From A07HB70 sp964512675 (lineage in GTDB: Archaea; Halobacteriota; Halobacteria; Halobacteriales; Haloferacaceae): DNA of 64,000 nucleotides. The stretch spans positions 3,876-67,875 of the forward strand of contig CAZEJR010000011.1 in assembly GCA_964512675.1 (NCBI GenBank), written 5' to 3'. Below are positions 50,172 to 58,059 of the stretch, one piece after another. Within the stretch, counting starts at the first letter, position 1. Each line of letters begins with the position of its first letter. The notes below the pieces were generated by a model that did not search any database, was not told the origin of the DNA, and saw only the letters and a list, made by a program, of their open reading frames with translations. Position numbers and translations under genes: made by a program.

Positions 50172-50789
50172 GTGACCGAGCGCCGGAGTACGGGTGTCGC
50201 GGCGCTCGACGACCTCCTCGGCGGCGGTGTGCCCGGCGGCGGGCTGGTCGCCTTGGTCGCGAGCCCGGACTCGCCGGCGGAGCGTCTGCTGTACGCCGCG
50301 AGCGCCGCGAACACCACCCGGTACCTGACGACGCTCCGCCCCGTCGCGGAGGTGCGCGACGGCCTGGCAGCCCACGGTGCCGCCGACACAGCCGTCGCGG
50401 CGGTGTCGGGCGACGACCTCCTGTCCTCGCCGACGGAGCACGTCGCGGCGCTAGACGAGAGGTCGCTGCTCGTCGTCGACCCCGTCACGGAGGCCGAACA
50501 GGGCGGGCGGGCGCGCTACCGCGAGCTGTTGGAGACGGTCAAGCGCGAGCTCCGCGCGACCGAGGCGGTCTGTCTCTGCTACTGCCCGCAGACGACGCCG
50601 CCGACGCTCCGGCGCGACCTGACGCTCGGCCTCGCCGACCACGTCTGGTCGCTGTCGACTACGTACGCCCCGACCGGCGTCACGCCACGGCTCTGGGTCA
50701 GACGCGCGCGCGAACTGGCGCTCCCCACGGACGGGCTCGGCCTGCGGTTCGGCGCCTCGGGGGTCGAGGGCAACCGACTGGACGGCTGA
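50172..50789 (+). CDS. RAD55/KaiC-like protein lacking the P-loop
   Basis: A 205-residue RecA-fold protein. It starts TGVAALDDLLGGGVPGGGLV, the usual KaiC/RAD55 opening. The expected G-x4-GKT Walker A is replaced by ALVASPDSPAERLLY, with no Lys. The Walker B-like strand is RSLLVVDPVTEA. It should therefore not bind ATP in the normal way. Haloarchaea have many short RAD55-like regulators of this type. GTG at 50172, 70 bases after the TrpD-like gene. Confidence 0.7.
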   Translation: MTERRSTGVAALDDLLGGGVPGGGLVALVASPDSPAERLLYAASAANTTRYLTTLRPVAEVRDGLAAHGAADTAVAAVSGDDLLSSPTEHVAALDERSLLVVDPVTEAEQGGRARYRELLETVKRELRATEAVCLCYCPQTTPPTLRRDLTLGLADHVWSLSTTYAPTGVTPRLWVRRARELALPTDGLGLRFGASGVEGNRLDG

Positions 50790-50831
50790 CCCGACCACAA
50801 CGGACTTGTCCGTGCCCGCCCGAGTCGGCCC

Positions 50832-51374
50832 GTGATATCGGCCACGCTCCACACGAACCACGGTGACGTCTCGGTCGAACTGTACGACGAGCGCGCGCCT
50901 CGTACCGTCGCGAACTTCGTCGGCCTGGCGACCGGCGAGCGCCCGTGGGACGACCCGGAGACGGGCGAGCGCCGGACCGGTCCACTGTACGACGACGTCG
51001 CCTTCCACCGCGTCATCGCGGAGTTCATGATCCAGGGCGGCGACCCGACCGAGACCGGCCGCGGCGGTCCGGGCTACGAGTTCGAGGACGAGTTCCACCC
51101 CGACCTGCGCCACGACGGCCCCGGTGTACTGTCGATGGCCAACTCCGGCCCGGACACCAACGGCTCGCAGTTCTTCGTCACGCTCGACGCCCAGCCCCAC
51201 CTCGACGACAAGCACGCCGTCTTCGGCTGCGTGACCGAGGGGATGGACGTCGTCGAGGCGATCGGCTCGCTCCCGACCGACCGGGACGACGCGCCGATGC
51301 AGGAGGCGACGCTCGAGTCGGTGACCGTCTCGGGCGACTACGACCACCTCGACCTGTCGCGGCCCGACGAGTAG
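50832..51374 (+). CDS. Peptidyl-prolyl cis-trans isomerase (cyclophilin)
   Basis: A 180-residue cyclophilin that speeds proline isomerisation during folding. Conserved blocks are VSVELYDERAPRTVANFVGL, VAFHRVIAEFMIQGGDPTET, GPGVLSMANSGPDTNGSQFF and KHAVFGCVTEGMDVVEAIGS. The catalytic Arg in FHRVI and the QxGDPT loop are intact. There is no signal peptide. GTG at 50832 follows the RAD55-like gene by 42 bases. Confidence 0.9.
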   Translation: MISATLHTNHGDVSVELYDERAPRTVANFVGLATGERPWDDPETGERRTGPLYDDVAFHRVIAEFMIQGGDPTETGRGGPGYEFEDEFHPDLRHDGPGVLSMANSGPDTNGSQFFVTLDAQPHLDDKHAVFGCVTEGMDVVEAIGSLPTDRDDAPMQEATLESVTVSGDYDHLDLSRPDE

Positions 51375-51384
51375 GCGCGCCTCG

Positions 51385-51650
51385 GCACAGTCACCCGCCG
51401 ACCCCGACGCCGAGGCGGAGTTCCGCGAGCGCCGGACCCGGCTCCACGAGCGGGCACGGACAGAGCGGGGGCGACGGAGCGCGTCGCGGGACTGTCCGGG
51501 TCGTCGGTCGACGAGACAGGGCCCTGCGCCGCCGCGCCGGCGGAGCTCCGCGAGGACGGGGTCTTCGACGACCGGACCCGCCGGGAGGTCGGTGCGGAGC
51601 TCGAGACACTCCGCGGGCAGGTTCGGGGCGAGGACGGCGACGGGGCGTGA
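51385..51650 (+). pseudogene. Frameshifted small haloarchaeal gene
   Basis: The first frame gives an acidic helical stretch, SPADPDAEAEFRERRTRLHE, RARTERG. A second frame then gives DETGPCAAAPAELREDGVFD, DRTRREVGAELETLRGQVRG, EDGDGA and a stop at 51648-51650. Both parts have genuine coding character and together suggest one gene broken by a frameshift and small loss. The family is not known to me. Confidence 0.4.
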
Positions 51651-51687
51651 CCGACAGAGGAATGTCCGTCGACGCCCGAGCGTCGGC

Positions 51688-52032
51688 ATGAGCGCTGACG
51701 AGGACGACGAGGTGCTCCGGGCGAGCGACCTCGGCGGCGAGGGTCCGCCGGTCGACGAGAAGCCGTACAAGGTCGTGTTCGAGGCCGCCGGCTGCTTCGG
51801 CGCCGGGCGGTGCGCACAGGTGTCCGACAACTGGGAGCTCGACATCGAGACCGGTCTCGCGCGTCCGCGTTCGTTCTACGTCGACGAGGACGAACTGGAC
51901 GAGAACGTCCGGGCGGCGGAGGTCTGTCCGGCGAAGAAGGACCGCGGGGTGATCCACGTCGTCGACCGGCGGACCGACGAGGAGATCGCCCCCGACCCGC
52001 ACGGCGACGGGACGCTGAGCGTCGACTGGTAG
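51688..52032 (+). CDS. Ferredoxin-like iron-sulfur protein
   Basis: A 114-residue acidic protein. Key segment KPYKVVFEAAGCFGAGRCAQ has CxxxxxC, followed much later by VRAAEVCPAKKDRGVIHVVD. This three-Cys pattern (first pair then CP) fits a 3Fe-4S or incomplete 4Fe-4S ferredoxin of the kind found in haloarchaea, not the plant-type 2Fe-2S ferredoxin. ATG at 51688. The partner is unknown. Confidence 0.72.
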   Translation: MSADEDDEVLRASDLGGEGPPVDEKPYKVVFEAAGCFGAGRCAQVSDNWELDIETGLARPRSFYVDEDELDENVRAAEVCPAKKDRGVIHVVDRRTDEEIAPDPHGDGTLSVDW

Positions 52033-52073
52033 AGCACAACAGACTTTCGAACGCCGGTCGGACGTGGAAGCGA

Positions 52074-52158
52074 GCGGGGGTGGCCGAGCGGCTCAAGGCG
52101 GCGGACTTAAGATCCGCTCTCCGTAGGGAGATCCTGGGTTCGAATCCCAGCCCCCGCA
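52074..52158 (+). tRNA. tRNA-Leu (anticodon UAA)
   Basis: Acceptor gcggggg (52074-52080) pairs with cccccgc (52151-52157), and A at 52158 is the discriminator. The anticodon stem gcgga/tccgc holds loop cttaaga with anticodon TAA at 52108-52110. A long variable arm (tctccgtagggaga) makes it a class II tRNA, and the T arm is ctggg-ttcgaat-cccag. No intron and no encoded CCA. Confidence 0.95.
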
Positions 52159-52346
52159 GTACGTGACGACCGGGCGCGCCCGGCTGTCTGTCTCGTCGAG
52201 ACGGACGCGTGACGCTTCGGCCTCCCAGACGAAGCGTCGACTCGTCGTACAGCGTTCGGCGGCGTAACCCGTCCGCGCGGCTTCAGCGGACGGCCCCCCG
52301 TCCGTCGAACGCGGCGCTTTTGACCGGCGCGCGCCTGTTCGACCCC

Positions 52347-52838
52347 ATGAGCGATCTTCCGGACCGGGTTCGGCGAGCGTTCCGCGACGTCGACGCGTTC
52401 GACCCGACGCCCGCGGGGACGTACCGGCAGACGACGACGGCGTTCGACGCCGAGGTGACGGCGGCTGTCGCCGAGAGCGGCGAGACGCGCTTCGACGTCG
52501 CGGTCAGGGCCCCGATGCTCTCCGCCGTGGTCGACGGCGACGTCGCCGACGTCGTCGAGGACGGCTGGTACGACACGTTCGTGCGCCGCGTCGCGGACGT
52601 CGGCGGCGTGACAGTCGGCGACCACGACCTCGATCCGGCCGTCGAACGGGCAGACGACCGTGCGGTTGCCCGCGTCGCGTTCGCCGACATCGACCCGACC
52701 CGTGGCGTCGCGGACGCGAAGGCGTTCGTCGACTTCGTCGAGGGCACGTACGTCCAGGGCATCATCCCGGGCTACGAGTACACCGAACCGGTCGCGGGAC
52801 TGGTCGCGTCGGCCCGACGGGCCGCGGGCAGCGAGTAG
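52347..52838 (+). CDS. DUF5813 family protein
   Basis: A 163-residue acidic protein. It opens MSDLPDRVRRAFRDVDAFDP, then PAGTYRQTTTAFDAEVTAAV. The middle has RFDVAVRAPMLSAVVDGDVA and DVVEDGWYDTFVRRVADVGG. It ends GTYVQGIIPGYEYTEPVAGL. This is the haloarchaeal DUF5813 signature. The gcttttgacc patch centred ~28 bases before ATG 52347 marks a leaderless gene. Function unknown. Confidence 0.75.
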   Translation: MSDLPDRVRRAFRDVDAFDPTPAGTYRQTTTAFDAEVTAAVAESGETRFDVAVRAPMLSAVVDGDVADVVEDGWYDTFVRRVADVGGVTVGDHDLDPAVERADDRAVARVAFADIDPTRGVADAKAFVDFVEGTYVQGIIPGYEYTEPVAGLVASARRAAGSE

Positions 52839-52843
52839 CCCGC

Positions 52844-53077
52844 TCAGCCGTCCATCGCGAGGTACGTCTGGGTGTCCGCGACGCCGTCGATACCGGACAC
52901 CTCGGAGACCACGGTGGCCCGGACGGCGGCGGGCGAGTCTACCGTCACCCGGACCACGAAGTCGACGTCGCCGGCGACGACGTGGACCCGGTCGACGCCT
53001 TCGACGGCGCGCATCGCCGCCGCGAGGCGGTCGGCCTCGCCCGTCGACGCCTCCACCAGCACGTAGGCTACCACCAC
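52844..53077 (-). CDS. Lrp/AsnC ligand-binding (RAM) domain protein, no HTH
   Basis: A 77-residue stand-alone RAM (ACT-like) domain: VVAYVLVEASTGEADRLAAA, then GVDRVHVVAGDVDFVVRVTV, then GIDGVADTQTYLAMDG. The G-D-x-D turn and the final TxTYLAM strand are standard. It lacks a DNA-binding part, so it may form mixed oligomers with full-length Lrp proteins or sense amino acids on its own. GTG at 53077. It faces a second RAM-only gene at 53167. Confidence 0.82.
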   Translation of the reverse strand: MVVAYVLVEASTGEADRLAAAMRAVEGVDRVHVVAGDVDFVVRVTVDSPAAVRATVVSEVSGIDGVADTQTYLAMDG

Positions 53078-53166
53078 GAGCGGTCCCTCGCGTTCACGCT
53101 GCCGGCTACGGGGTCCGGCATAAAAATCTCCCTCACGGCTTTACCGCCCGCCCGCCTACCGTCGAC
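53078..53166. promoter_or_regulatory. Shared promoter region of the two RAM genes
   Basis: ggctttacc (53137-53145) lies about 26 bases before GTG 53167. In the other direction ataaaaatc (53119-53127) gives gattttt at about 45 bases before GTG 53077. The two TATA-like boxes are about 15 bases apart, so the two genes probably compete or are co-regulated. Confidence 0.45.
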
Positions 53167-53397
53167 GTGGTCCACGCGTTCGTGATGGTGGCGACGGCGG
53201 CGGGTGCAGCGGAGTCGGTCGCGGCGGCGGCGCGCGACCGGTCCGGGGTGTCGGAGGCGCACGTCGTCGCCGGCGAGTACGACGTCGTCGCGGAGGTGAC
53301 CGGCGACTCGGTCGACCGGGTGGTGCGGAGCGCCGCCGCGCTGCGCTCTCTCGACGGTGTGCGCGACAGCACGACCTACGTCGCGATGGCGGACTAG
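53167..53397 (+). CDS. Lrp/AsnC ligand-binding (RAM) domain protein, no HTH
   Basis: A 76-residue RAM domain: VVHAFVMVATAAGAAESVAA, then GVSEAHVVAGEYDVVAEVTG, then SLDGVRDSTTYVAMAD. It is divergent from, and similar to, the RAM protein at 52844, which suggests an inverted duplication and perhaps heteromer formation. The start is the GTG at 53167. Its stop TAG overlaps the stop of the opposite-strand gene at 53394-53397. Confidence 0.82.
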   Translation: MVHAFVMVATAAGAAESVAAAARDRSGVSEAHVVAGEYDVVAEVTGDSVDRVVRSAAALRSLDGVRDSTTYVAMAD

Positions 53398-54050
53398 CCG
53401 ACGACCCGACCGGCGTACGCCTCGCGCGTGATGTCGCCGCGGGCGAACGCGGCGGCGTCCTCGCCCTCGACGACGGCACGCGCCCGCCGGTCGCCGACCC
53501 GTGCGGTAATCCGGAGCCGCGCCCCGTCGCCGCCGCGCTCGACGTAGGCGGCGTACGTGACGGCGACGGCGACGACCTCGTCGGCCAGCGCGTCGCCCGC
53601 CTCGGCGTCGGAGCGGAAGGTCAACTGGAGCGTCCGCCCGGACCACGAGAGCGCCGTCTCGGCGTGGTCCGCGGCGACCCGTCCGTGAAACTCCGCGGCG
53701 GTCGGGCGGCCGTCGTCGTCCGGCGACTCGGCGGGGACGGCGCCGTAGCGGTAGCCGAACGCCGGGTCGGTGACGACGAAGACGCCCGCGCTCGCGAGCG
53801 CCGCGACGACGACGACGGCCGCGACGGCGACGGCGGCAGCGGCGACTCGCGCGTTCTCGCGGAGGATAGCGGCGGTACTCGGCACGCGCGTCTCCCGGTC
53901 GAAGTCGCTCGCGCGGACCTCGGCCTGTTCGAACTGCATCCCGCCACAGCGCCGGCAGGGCGGGCTGTTCTTCGGCGCGGCGTTGCCACAGTTCGTGCAG
54001 CGCCACTCCGTGTACCCCTGCTCCGGCGTCTGGTCGCCCGCGCCGCTCAT
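53394..54050 (-). CDS. Zinc-ribbon membrane protein, unknown
   Basis: A 218-residue protein. It starts with a zinc ribbon (YTEWRCTNCGNAAPKNSPPC, RRCGG), followed by a linker and one span at about 68-92 (AAAAVAVAAVVVVAALASAG). A beta-rich extracellular domain follows (EFHGRVAADHAETALSWSGR, TLQLTFRSDAEAGDALADEV). This layout is known to me only from haloarchaeal hypotheticals. ATG at 54050. Its stop shares CTAG with the RAM gene. Confidence 0.7.
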   Translation of the reverse strand: MSGAGDQTPEQGYTEWRCTNCGNAAPKNSPPCRRCGGMQFEQAEVRASDFDRETRVPSTAAILRENARVAAAAVAVAAVVVVAALASAGVFVVTDPAFGYRYGAVPAESPDDDGRPTAAEFHGRVAADHAETALSWSGRTLQLTFRSDAEAGDALADEVVAVAVTYAAYVERGGDGARLRITARVGDRRARAVVEGEDAAAFARGDITREAYAGRVVG

Positions 54051-54174
54051 CGCCTCCCCGTGTCGTCGTGCGGTTCGACGGTCACCGTTCGGGTTGAGGA
54101 GCGGCGTCTACTTTCCTCTTGTCACCGCGGACGGCAAGCACGGGAGTGAAGTCGGTCGCCCGCCTGCGGCGAGT

Positions 54175-54489
54175 ATGGCCGTCGAGTGGGCGCTCACCGC
54201 CGTCGTGCTGGTCGTCCACGCGCTCGTCGCGGCGGTGATGACCCGCTACTTCCGGATCCGGCTCGCGACAGACTGGGGGACGGTGCTGTACACCCTCCTC
54301 TTCGTCCCCGTCGTGTTGCTGGTGCTGACGCAGGTGTTCACCGGGATCCTCGGCATCGGTCCGAACCTCGGGAGCGCCGTGGTGGTGCTCGCGGTGATGG
54401 TCGGCCTCCCGCTCGCGGTCGGCGCGACGGTCGACGTGCTGTACGTGCGCCCGCCGGAGGCGTACGACCTGCCGGAGCCGGACCGCTAG
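54175..54489 (+). CDS. Three-span small membrane protein
   Basis: A 104-residue protein with three hydrophobic segments: WALTAVVLVVHALVAAVMTR, then TVLYTLLFVPVVLLVLTQVF, then SAVVVLAVMVGLPLAVGATV. It ends YVRPPEAYDLPEPDR. It resembles small haloarchaeal conserved membrane proteins. ATG at 54175. Its stop TAG overlaps that of tmk at 54486-54489. Function unknown. Confidence 0.68.
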   Translation: MAVEWALTAVVLVVHALVAAVMTRYFRIRLATDWGTVLYTLLFVPVVLLVLTQVFTGILGIGPNLGSAVVVLAVMVGLPLAVGATVDVLYVRPPEAYDLPEPDR

Positions 54490-55073
54490 CGCCGCCGCTC
54501 GACCGCGTCGACGGCGCGCTCCCGGACCCGCTCGACGGACTGCGAGGCGTCGACACGGACGAACCGCTCCGGGGCCTCCCGTGCCAGACGGTCGTAGTTC
54601 GCACAGACGCGCTCGAGGTAGTCGGCGCGCTCGAACTTGTTCGCGGCCGCCGAGCGCTCGGCAGCCGTCTCGGGATCGACGTCGAGGAGGAGCGTGAGGT
54701 CCGGGACGGGAGCAAACGGCGCGTGCAGGTCGCGGACGTAGGCGACGGCGTCGCCGTCGAAGCCGTCGTGTGCGGCGAGGGTCGCGCCCTGGTAGGCGAC
54801 GCGGGAGTCGACGTAGCGGTCGGAGACGACGAGGGTGTCCCGGGCGAGCGCCGGACGCACGACGCGCGCGAGGTGGTCGGCGTGGTCGGCGGCGTAGAGG
54901 AACAGCTCCGCGAGTGGGTCGGCGCCGCCGTCGCCGAGCGACCGTGCGACGGCGTCGCCGTACCACGAGTCGGTCGGCTCGCGTGTGAACGTCGCGTCCG
55001 GGAAGCGGTCGCGAAGCCCCGCCGCGAGCGTCGACTTCCCGCTCCCGTCCGGCCCTTCGATGGTGACGAGCAC
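54486..55073 (-). CDS. tmk: Thymidylate kinase
   Basis: A 195-residue dTMP kinase that makes dTDP for DNA synthesis. The P-loop is LVTIEGPDGSGKSTLAAGLR. The DRY motif is in VVSDRYVDSRVAYQGATLA. The LID-like segment is AERSAAANKFERADYLERVC. Length is normal. GTG at 55073 is 77 bases from the divergent NDUFA9-like gene. Confidence 0.9.
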   Translation of the reverse strand: MLVTIEGPDGSGKSTLAAGLRDRFPDATFTREPTDSWYGDAVARSLGDGGADPLAELFLYAADHADHLARVVRPALARDTLVVSDRYVDSRVAYQGATLAAHDGFDGDAVAYVRDLHAPFAPVPDLTLLLDVDPETAAERSAAANKFERADYLERVCANYDRLAREAPERFVRVDASQSVERVRERAVDAVERRR

Positions 55074-55150
55074 ACGTCGACGTGTACACGGCAGTAGAAG
55101 AGTGGTGTGGCGTCACGCATCTTTACGACCGGGCCCGCGCAACCCGGAAC

Positions 55151-56041
55151 ATGGACGTACTCGCAGTCGGCGGCACCGGCTTCGTCGGCACGCACCTCTG
55201 TCGTGAGCTCGTCGACCGCGGCCACGACGTGACCGCGCTCTCGCGGTCACCCGGCGACGCCCCGAGCGGCGTCGAGACGGCGACGGGCGACGTCACCGCC
55301 TACGACTCGGTCGAGGCGGCGTTCGACGGCCGCGACGCGGTCGTCAACCTCGTCGCCCTGTCGCCGCTGTTCAAGCCCGACGGTGGCGACGAGATGCACG
55401 ACCGCGTCCACCGGCGCGGCACGGAACACTGTGTTCGCGCCGCCGAGGCACACGGTGTCGACCGGTTCGTCCAGCTGAGCGCGCTCGGCGCCGACCCGGA
55501 CGGCACGACGGCGTACGTCCGGGCGAAGGGTCGGGCGGAGGAGATCGTCCGCGGGTCGGACGTAGACTGGACGATCTTCCGACCGTCGGTGGTGTTCGGA
55601 GCGGGCGGAGCGTTCGTCTCGTTCACAAAGCGGCTCAAGGGGCTGTTCGCGCCCGGCGTCCCCGTCTACCCGCTCCCCGGCGGCGGGACGACCCGGTTCC
55701 AGCCAATCTGGGTCGGCGACCTCGTCCCGATGATCGCGACCGCGCTCGAGGGCGGCCACGAGGGCGAGACACACGAACTCGGCGGGCCAGAGACGCTGAC
55801 GCTCCGCGAGGTGGTCGAACTCGTCTACGAGTCGGAGGGCGAGTCGGTGACCGTGGTCGGCCTGCCGATGGCGCTCGCGAGCGTCGGCCTGTCGGTGATG
55901 GACGTCGTACCGGGGATGCCGATGGGGAGAGACCAGTACCGGTCGCTGACGTTCGACAACACCACCGCCGAGAACGACGTCGATGCGTTCGGTGTCGGCC
56001 CGTCCGACCTGACGCCGTTTTCGTCGTATCTGGGCGTCTGA
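55151..56041 (+). CDS. NAD(P)-binding protein, complex I NDUFA9-like
   Basis: A 296-residue atypical short-chain dehydrogenase-like protein. The Gly-rich loop is MDVLAVGGTGFVGTHLCREL. Then come DAVVNLVALSPLFKPDGGDE, RFVQLSALGADPDGTTAYVR, AKGRAEEIVRGSDVDWTIFR and PSVVFGAGG. The Tyr-x3-Lys pair is present (YVRAK). This wording is that of the archaeal/mitochondrial NDUFA9-type family, which binds NADPH. A link to the respiratory complex is not shown here. ATG at 55151 has ctttacg centred ~27 bases upstream. Confidence 0.82.
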   Translation: MDVLAVGGTGFVGTHLCRELVDRGHDVTALSRSPGDAPSGVETATGDVTAYDSVEAAFDGRDAVVNLVALSPLFKPDGGDEMHDRVHRRGTEHCVRAAEAHGVDRFVQLSALGADPDGTTAYVRAKGRAEEIVRGSDVDWTIFRPSVVFGAGGAFVSFTKRLKGLFAPGVPVYPLPGGGTTRFQPIWVGDLVPMIATALEGGHEGETHELGGPETLTLREVVELVYESEGESVTVVGLPMALASVGLSVMDVVPGMPMGRDQYRSLTFDNTTAENDVDAFGVGPSDLTPFSSYLGV

Positions 56042-56061
56042 CGCTCGGCATAAGGCTTATT

Positions 56062-56104
56062 CCGCTCTTGACCGTCGCCCCGAGCGATGGAGTGGGGATA
56101 ACAG
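56062..56104 (+). promoter_or_regulatory. Leader of cetZ1
   Basis: aaggcttattcc (about 56051-56062) is the TATA-like box, lying about 50 bases before the ATG at 56105, unlike most neighbours (~27). A purine-rich ggagtggggat (56088-56098) could act as ribosome-binding site. The gene thus seems to have a short 5' leader of about 20-25 bases. Confidence 0.45.
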
Positions 56105-57289
56105 ATGAAACTCGCGATGGTCGGGTTCGGCCAGGCCGGCGGCAAGATCCTCGACACGTTCCTCGAGTACGACAGGCAGACCGGCGGGGATATCGTCAAT
56201 GCCGCGGTCGCGGTCAACACCGCGAAGGCCGACCTGATGGGTCTCGAACAGATCCCCGAGGAGAGCCGCGTCCTGATCGGCCAGTCCCGGGTGAAGGGCC
56301 ACGGGGTCGGCGCCGACAACGAACTCGGCGCCGAGGTGGCCGAGGAGGACGTCGACGAGATACAGAACGCTATCGACCAGGTGCCGGTCCACGAGGTCGA
56401 CGCGTTTTTGATCATCGCCGGGCTCGGCGGCGGGACCGGGAGCGGCGGCGCGCCGGTGCTGGCGAAGCATCTGAAGCGCATCTACACGGAGCCGGTGTAC
56501 GGTCTCGGGGTGCTCCCGGGAAGCGACGAGGGCGGCATCTACACGCTCAACGCCGCCCGGTCGTTCCAGACGTTCGTCCACGAGGTCGACAACCTCCTGG
56601 TGTTCGACAACGACGCGTGGCGTCAGACCGGCGAGTCGGTCAAGACGGGCTACGACGAGATCAACTGGGAGATCGTCACGCGGTTCGGCGCACTGTTCGG
56701 TGCCGGCGAGGTCGGCGTCGGCGACGAGGTCGCCGAGTCGGTCGTCGACTCCTCGGAGATCATCAACACGCTCTCCAGCGGCGGCGTCTCGACGGTCGGG
56801 TACGCGCGCGACGAGGTCGACCCCGTCGACTCCGGCGGACTCCTCTCGAAGCTCCGGGGCGGCGAGGACTCGTTCGAGGACCAGCTCGACTCGGCACAGA
56901 CCACGAACCGGATCACGAGCCTCGTCCGCAAGGCCGCGCTCGGGCGCCTGACGCTCCCGTGCGAGCTCGAGGGTGCCGAGCGCGCGCTGCTGGTGATGGC
57001 CGGGCCGTCCGCGTACCTCAACCGGAAGGGGATCGAGCGCGGTCGGAAGTGGCTCGAGGAGCAGACCGGCTCGATGGAGGTACGCGGCGGCGACTACCCG
57101 CTGCCGGACTCCGGACACGTCGCGAGCGCCGTCCTGCTGTCGGGCGTGACGAACGTCCCCCGAATAAAAGAGCTCCAGCAGGTCGCCATCGAGGCGCAGG
57201 ACAACATCGAGGAGATCCGCGAGGAGTCAGAGGACAAGTTCGAGAACCTGGTGAGTGATGACGAGGACGAGCTGGAGTCGCTGTTTTAG
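56105..57289 (+). CDS. cetZ1: CetZ1, tubulin/FtsZ-superfamily cytoskeletal GTPase
   Basis: A 394-residue protein of the CetZ family, which in Haloferax controls cell shape and swimming. The GTP-binding parts are intact: MKLAMVGFGQAGGKILDTFL, VNTAKADLMGLEQIPEESRV, the tubulin signature IAGLGGGTGSGGAPVLAKHL, and VLPGSDEGGIYTLNAARSFQ. The second half has SLVRKAALGRLTLPCELEGA, GIERGRKWLEEQTGSMEVRG and the C-terminal tail DEDELESLF. All match the CetZ1 subgroup very closely, including the tail. The last 32 bases overlap the next gene, so translation may be coupled. Confidence 0.95.
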   Translation: MKLAMVGFGQAGGKILDTFLEYDRQTGGDIVNAAVAVNTAKADLMGLEQIPEESRVLIGQSRVKGHGVGADNELGAEVAEEDVDEIQNAIDQVPVHEVDAFLIIAGLGGGTGSGGAPVLAKHLKRIYTEPVYGLGVLPGSDEGGIYTLNAARSFQTFVHEVDNLLVFDNDAWRQTGESVKTGYDEINWEIVTRFGALFGAGEVGVGDEVAESVVDSSEIINTLSSGGVSTVGYARDEVDPVDSGGLLSKLRGGEDSFEDQLDSAQTTNRITSLVRKAALGRLTLPCELEGAERALLVMAGPSAYLNRKGIERGRKWLEEQTGSMEVRGGDYPLPDSGHVASAVLLSGVTNVPRIKELQQVAIEAQDNIEEIREESEDKFENLVSDDEDELESLF

Positions 57290-58055
57290 TCTCCTCGTCG
57301 GTCTCCTGCTCGTCGTCTCCGTCGCCGGCCCCGCCGCGGCGGTGACCGTCGGCGACACGACCGTCCCGGAGGAGGGACAGGTCGGCGAGCAGATAACCGC
57401 GGAGATCCGGCTCACCGAGCTGTACCAGAACCCGACGCTGGAGCGGTGGCAGCTCTCCGGTCGCACCGCACTCCAGGACGTGACGTGGGTCGTCGAGTAC
57501 TACGACCAGACCGGCGCGCGGACGAGCCAGGACGAGTTCGCCGGACAGGAGTTCTCCGGTGCCGCCGTCGACACGGCCGAGGGCACCAGCGCGGTCGTCG
57601 TCCGGGTAACCGGGACGGTGCCGCCGGTGAACGCGTACAGCTACGATCCGCCCCAGCGGTTCCTCCTCGCCGAACTCACCCGCGGACAGGCGGGCGGGGC
57701 CTCCGGAACGGTCGAGACGTGGCGCACCCACCAGTTCACCGGCGAGAGCAACAGCGCCCGCGCGGCGATGGACGACGCGCGCGCCGCAATCGACGCCGCC
57801 GAGTCCGCCGGCGCGAGTCCGAGCGACGCCGAGACGTCGTTCGCCAGCGCCGTCGACGCCTACGAGAGCGGCAACTTCGACAACGCCGAGCGGCTGGCCG
57901 ACCGCGCGACCGGCGAGGCCGAGCGCGCGCGGGCCGGCGTCGAGCGCCGCCGGACGCTCCTGTTCGGCGGCGCCGCCGTCCTCGTCCTCGCCGTCCTGGT
58001 CGGCGGCGTGTGGTACTGGCGGTCGCAGCAGGACAGCTACGACAGGCTCGCGTAG
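57258..58055 (+). CDS. Exported, C-terminally anchored protein between cetZ1 and cofC
   Basis: A 265-residue protein. A signal peptide is at the N-terminus (CFSLLVGLLLVVSVAGPAAA). A beta-rich domain follows (TTVPEEGQVGEQITAEIRLT, WQLSGRTALQDVTWVVEYYD, RVTGTVPPVNAYSYDPPQRF). Then a helical coiled-coil-like part (AMDDARAAIDAAESAGASPS, AVDAYESGNFDNAERLADRA), one span (LLFGGAAVLVLAVLVGGVWY) and a short basic/acidic tail. The helical part has TPR-like counting of Ala-rich helices. It starts inside the end of cetZ1 and ends 4 bases before cofC, an arrangement I also recall from Haloferax. Role unknown. Confidence 0.75.
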   Translation: MTRTSWSRCFSLLVGLLLVVSVAGPAAAVTVGDTTVPEEGQVGEQITAEIRLTELYQNPTLERWQLSGRTALQDVTWVVEYYDQTGARTSQDEFAGQEFSGAAVDTAEGTSAVVVRVTGTVPPVNAYSYDPPQRFLLAELTRGQAGGASGTVETWRTHQFTGESNSARAAMDDARAAIDAAESAGASPSDAETSFASAVDAYESGNFDNAERLADRATGEAERARAGVERRRTLLFGGAAVLVLAVLVGGVWYWRSQQDSYDRLA

Positions 58056-58059
58056 CCCC

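Noticed and set aside
52074..52158. tRNA-Leu as an integration site for a mobile element
   Set aside because: No integrase gene and no second copy of the tRNA 3' end was found in the neighbourhood.
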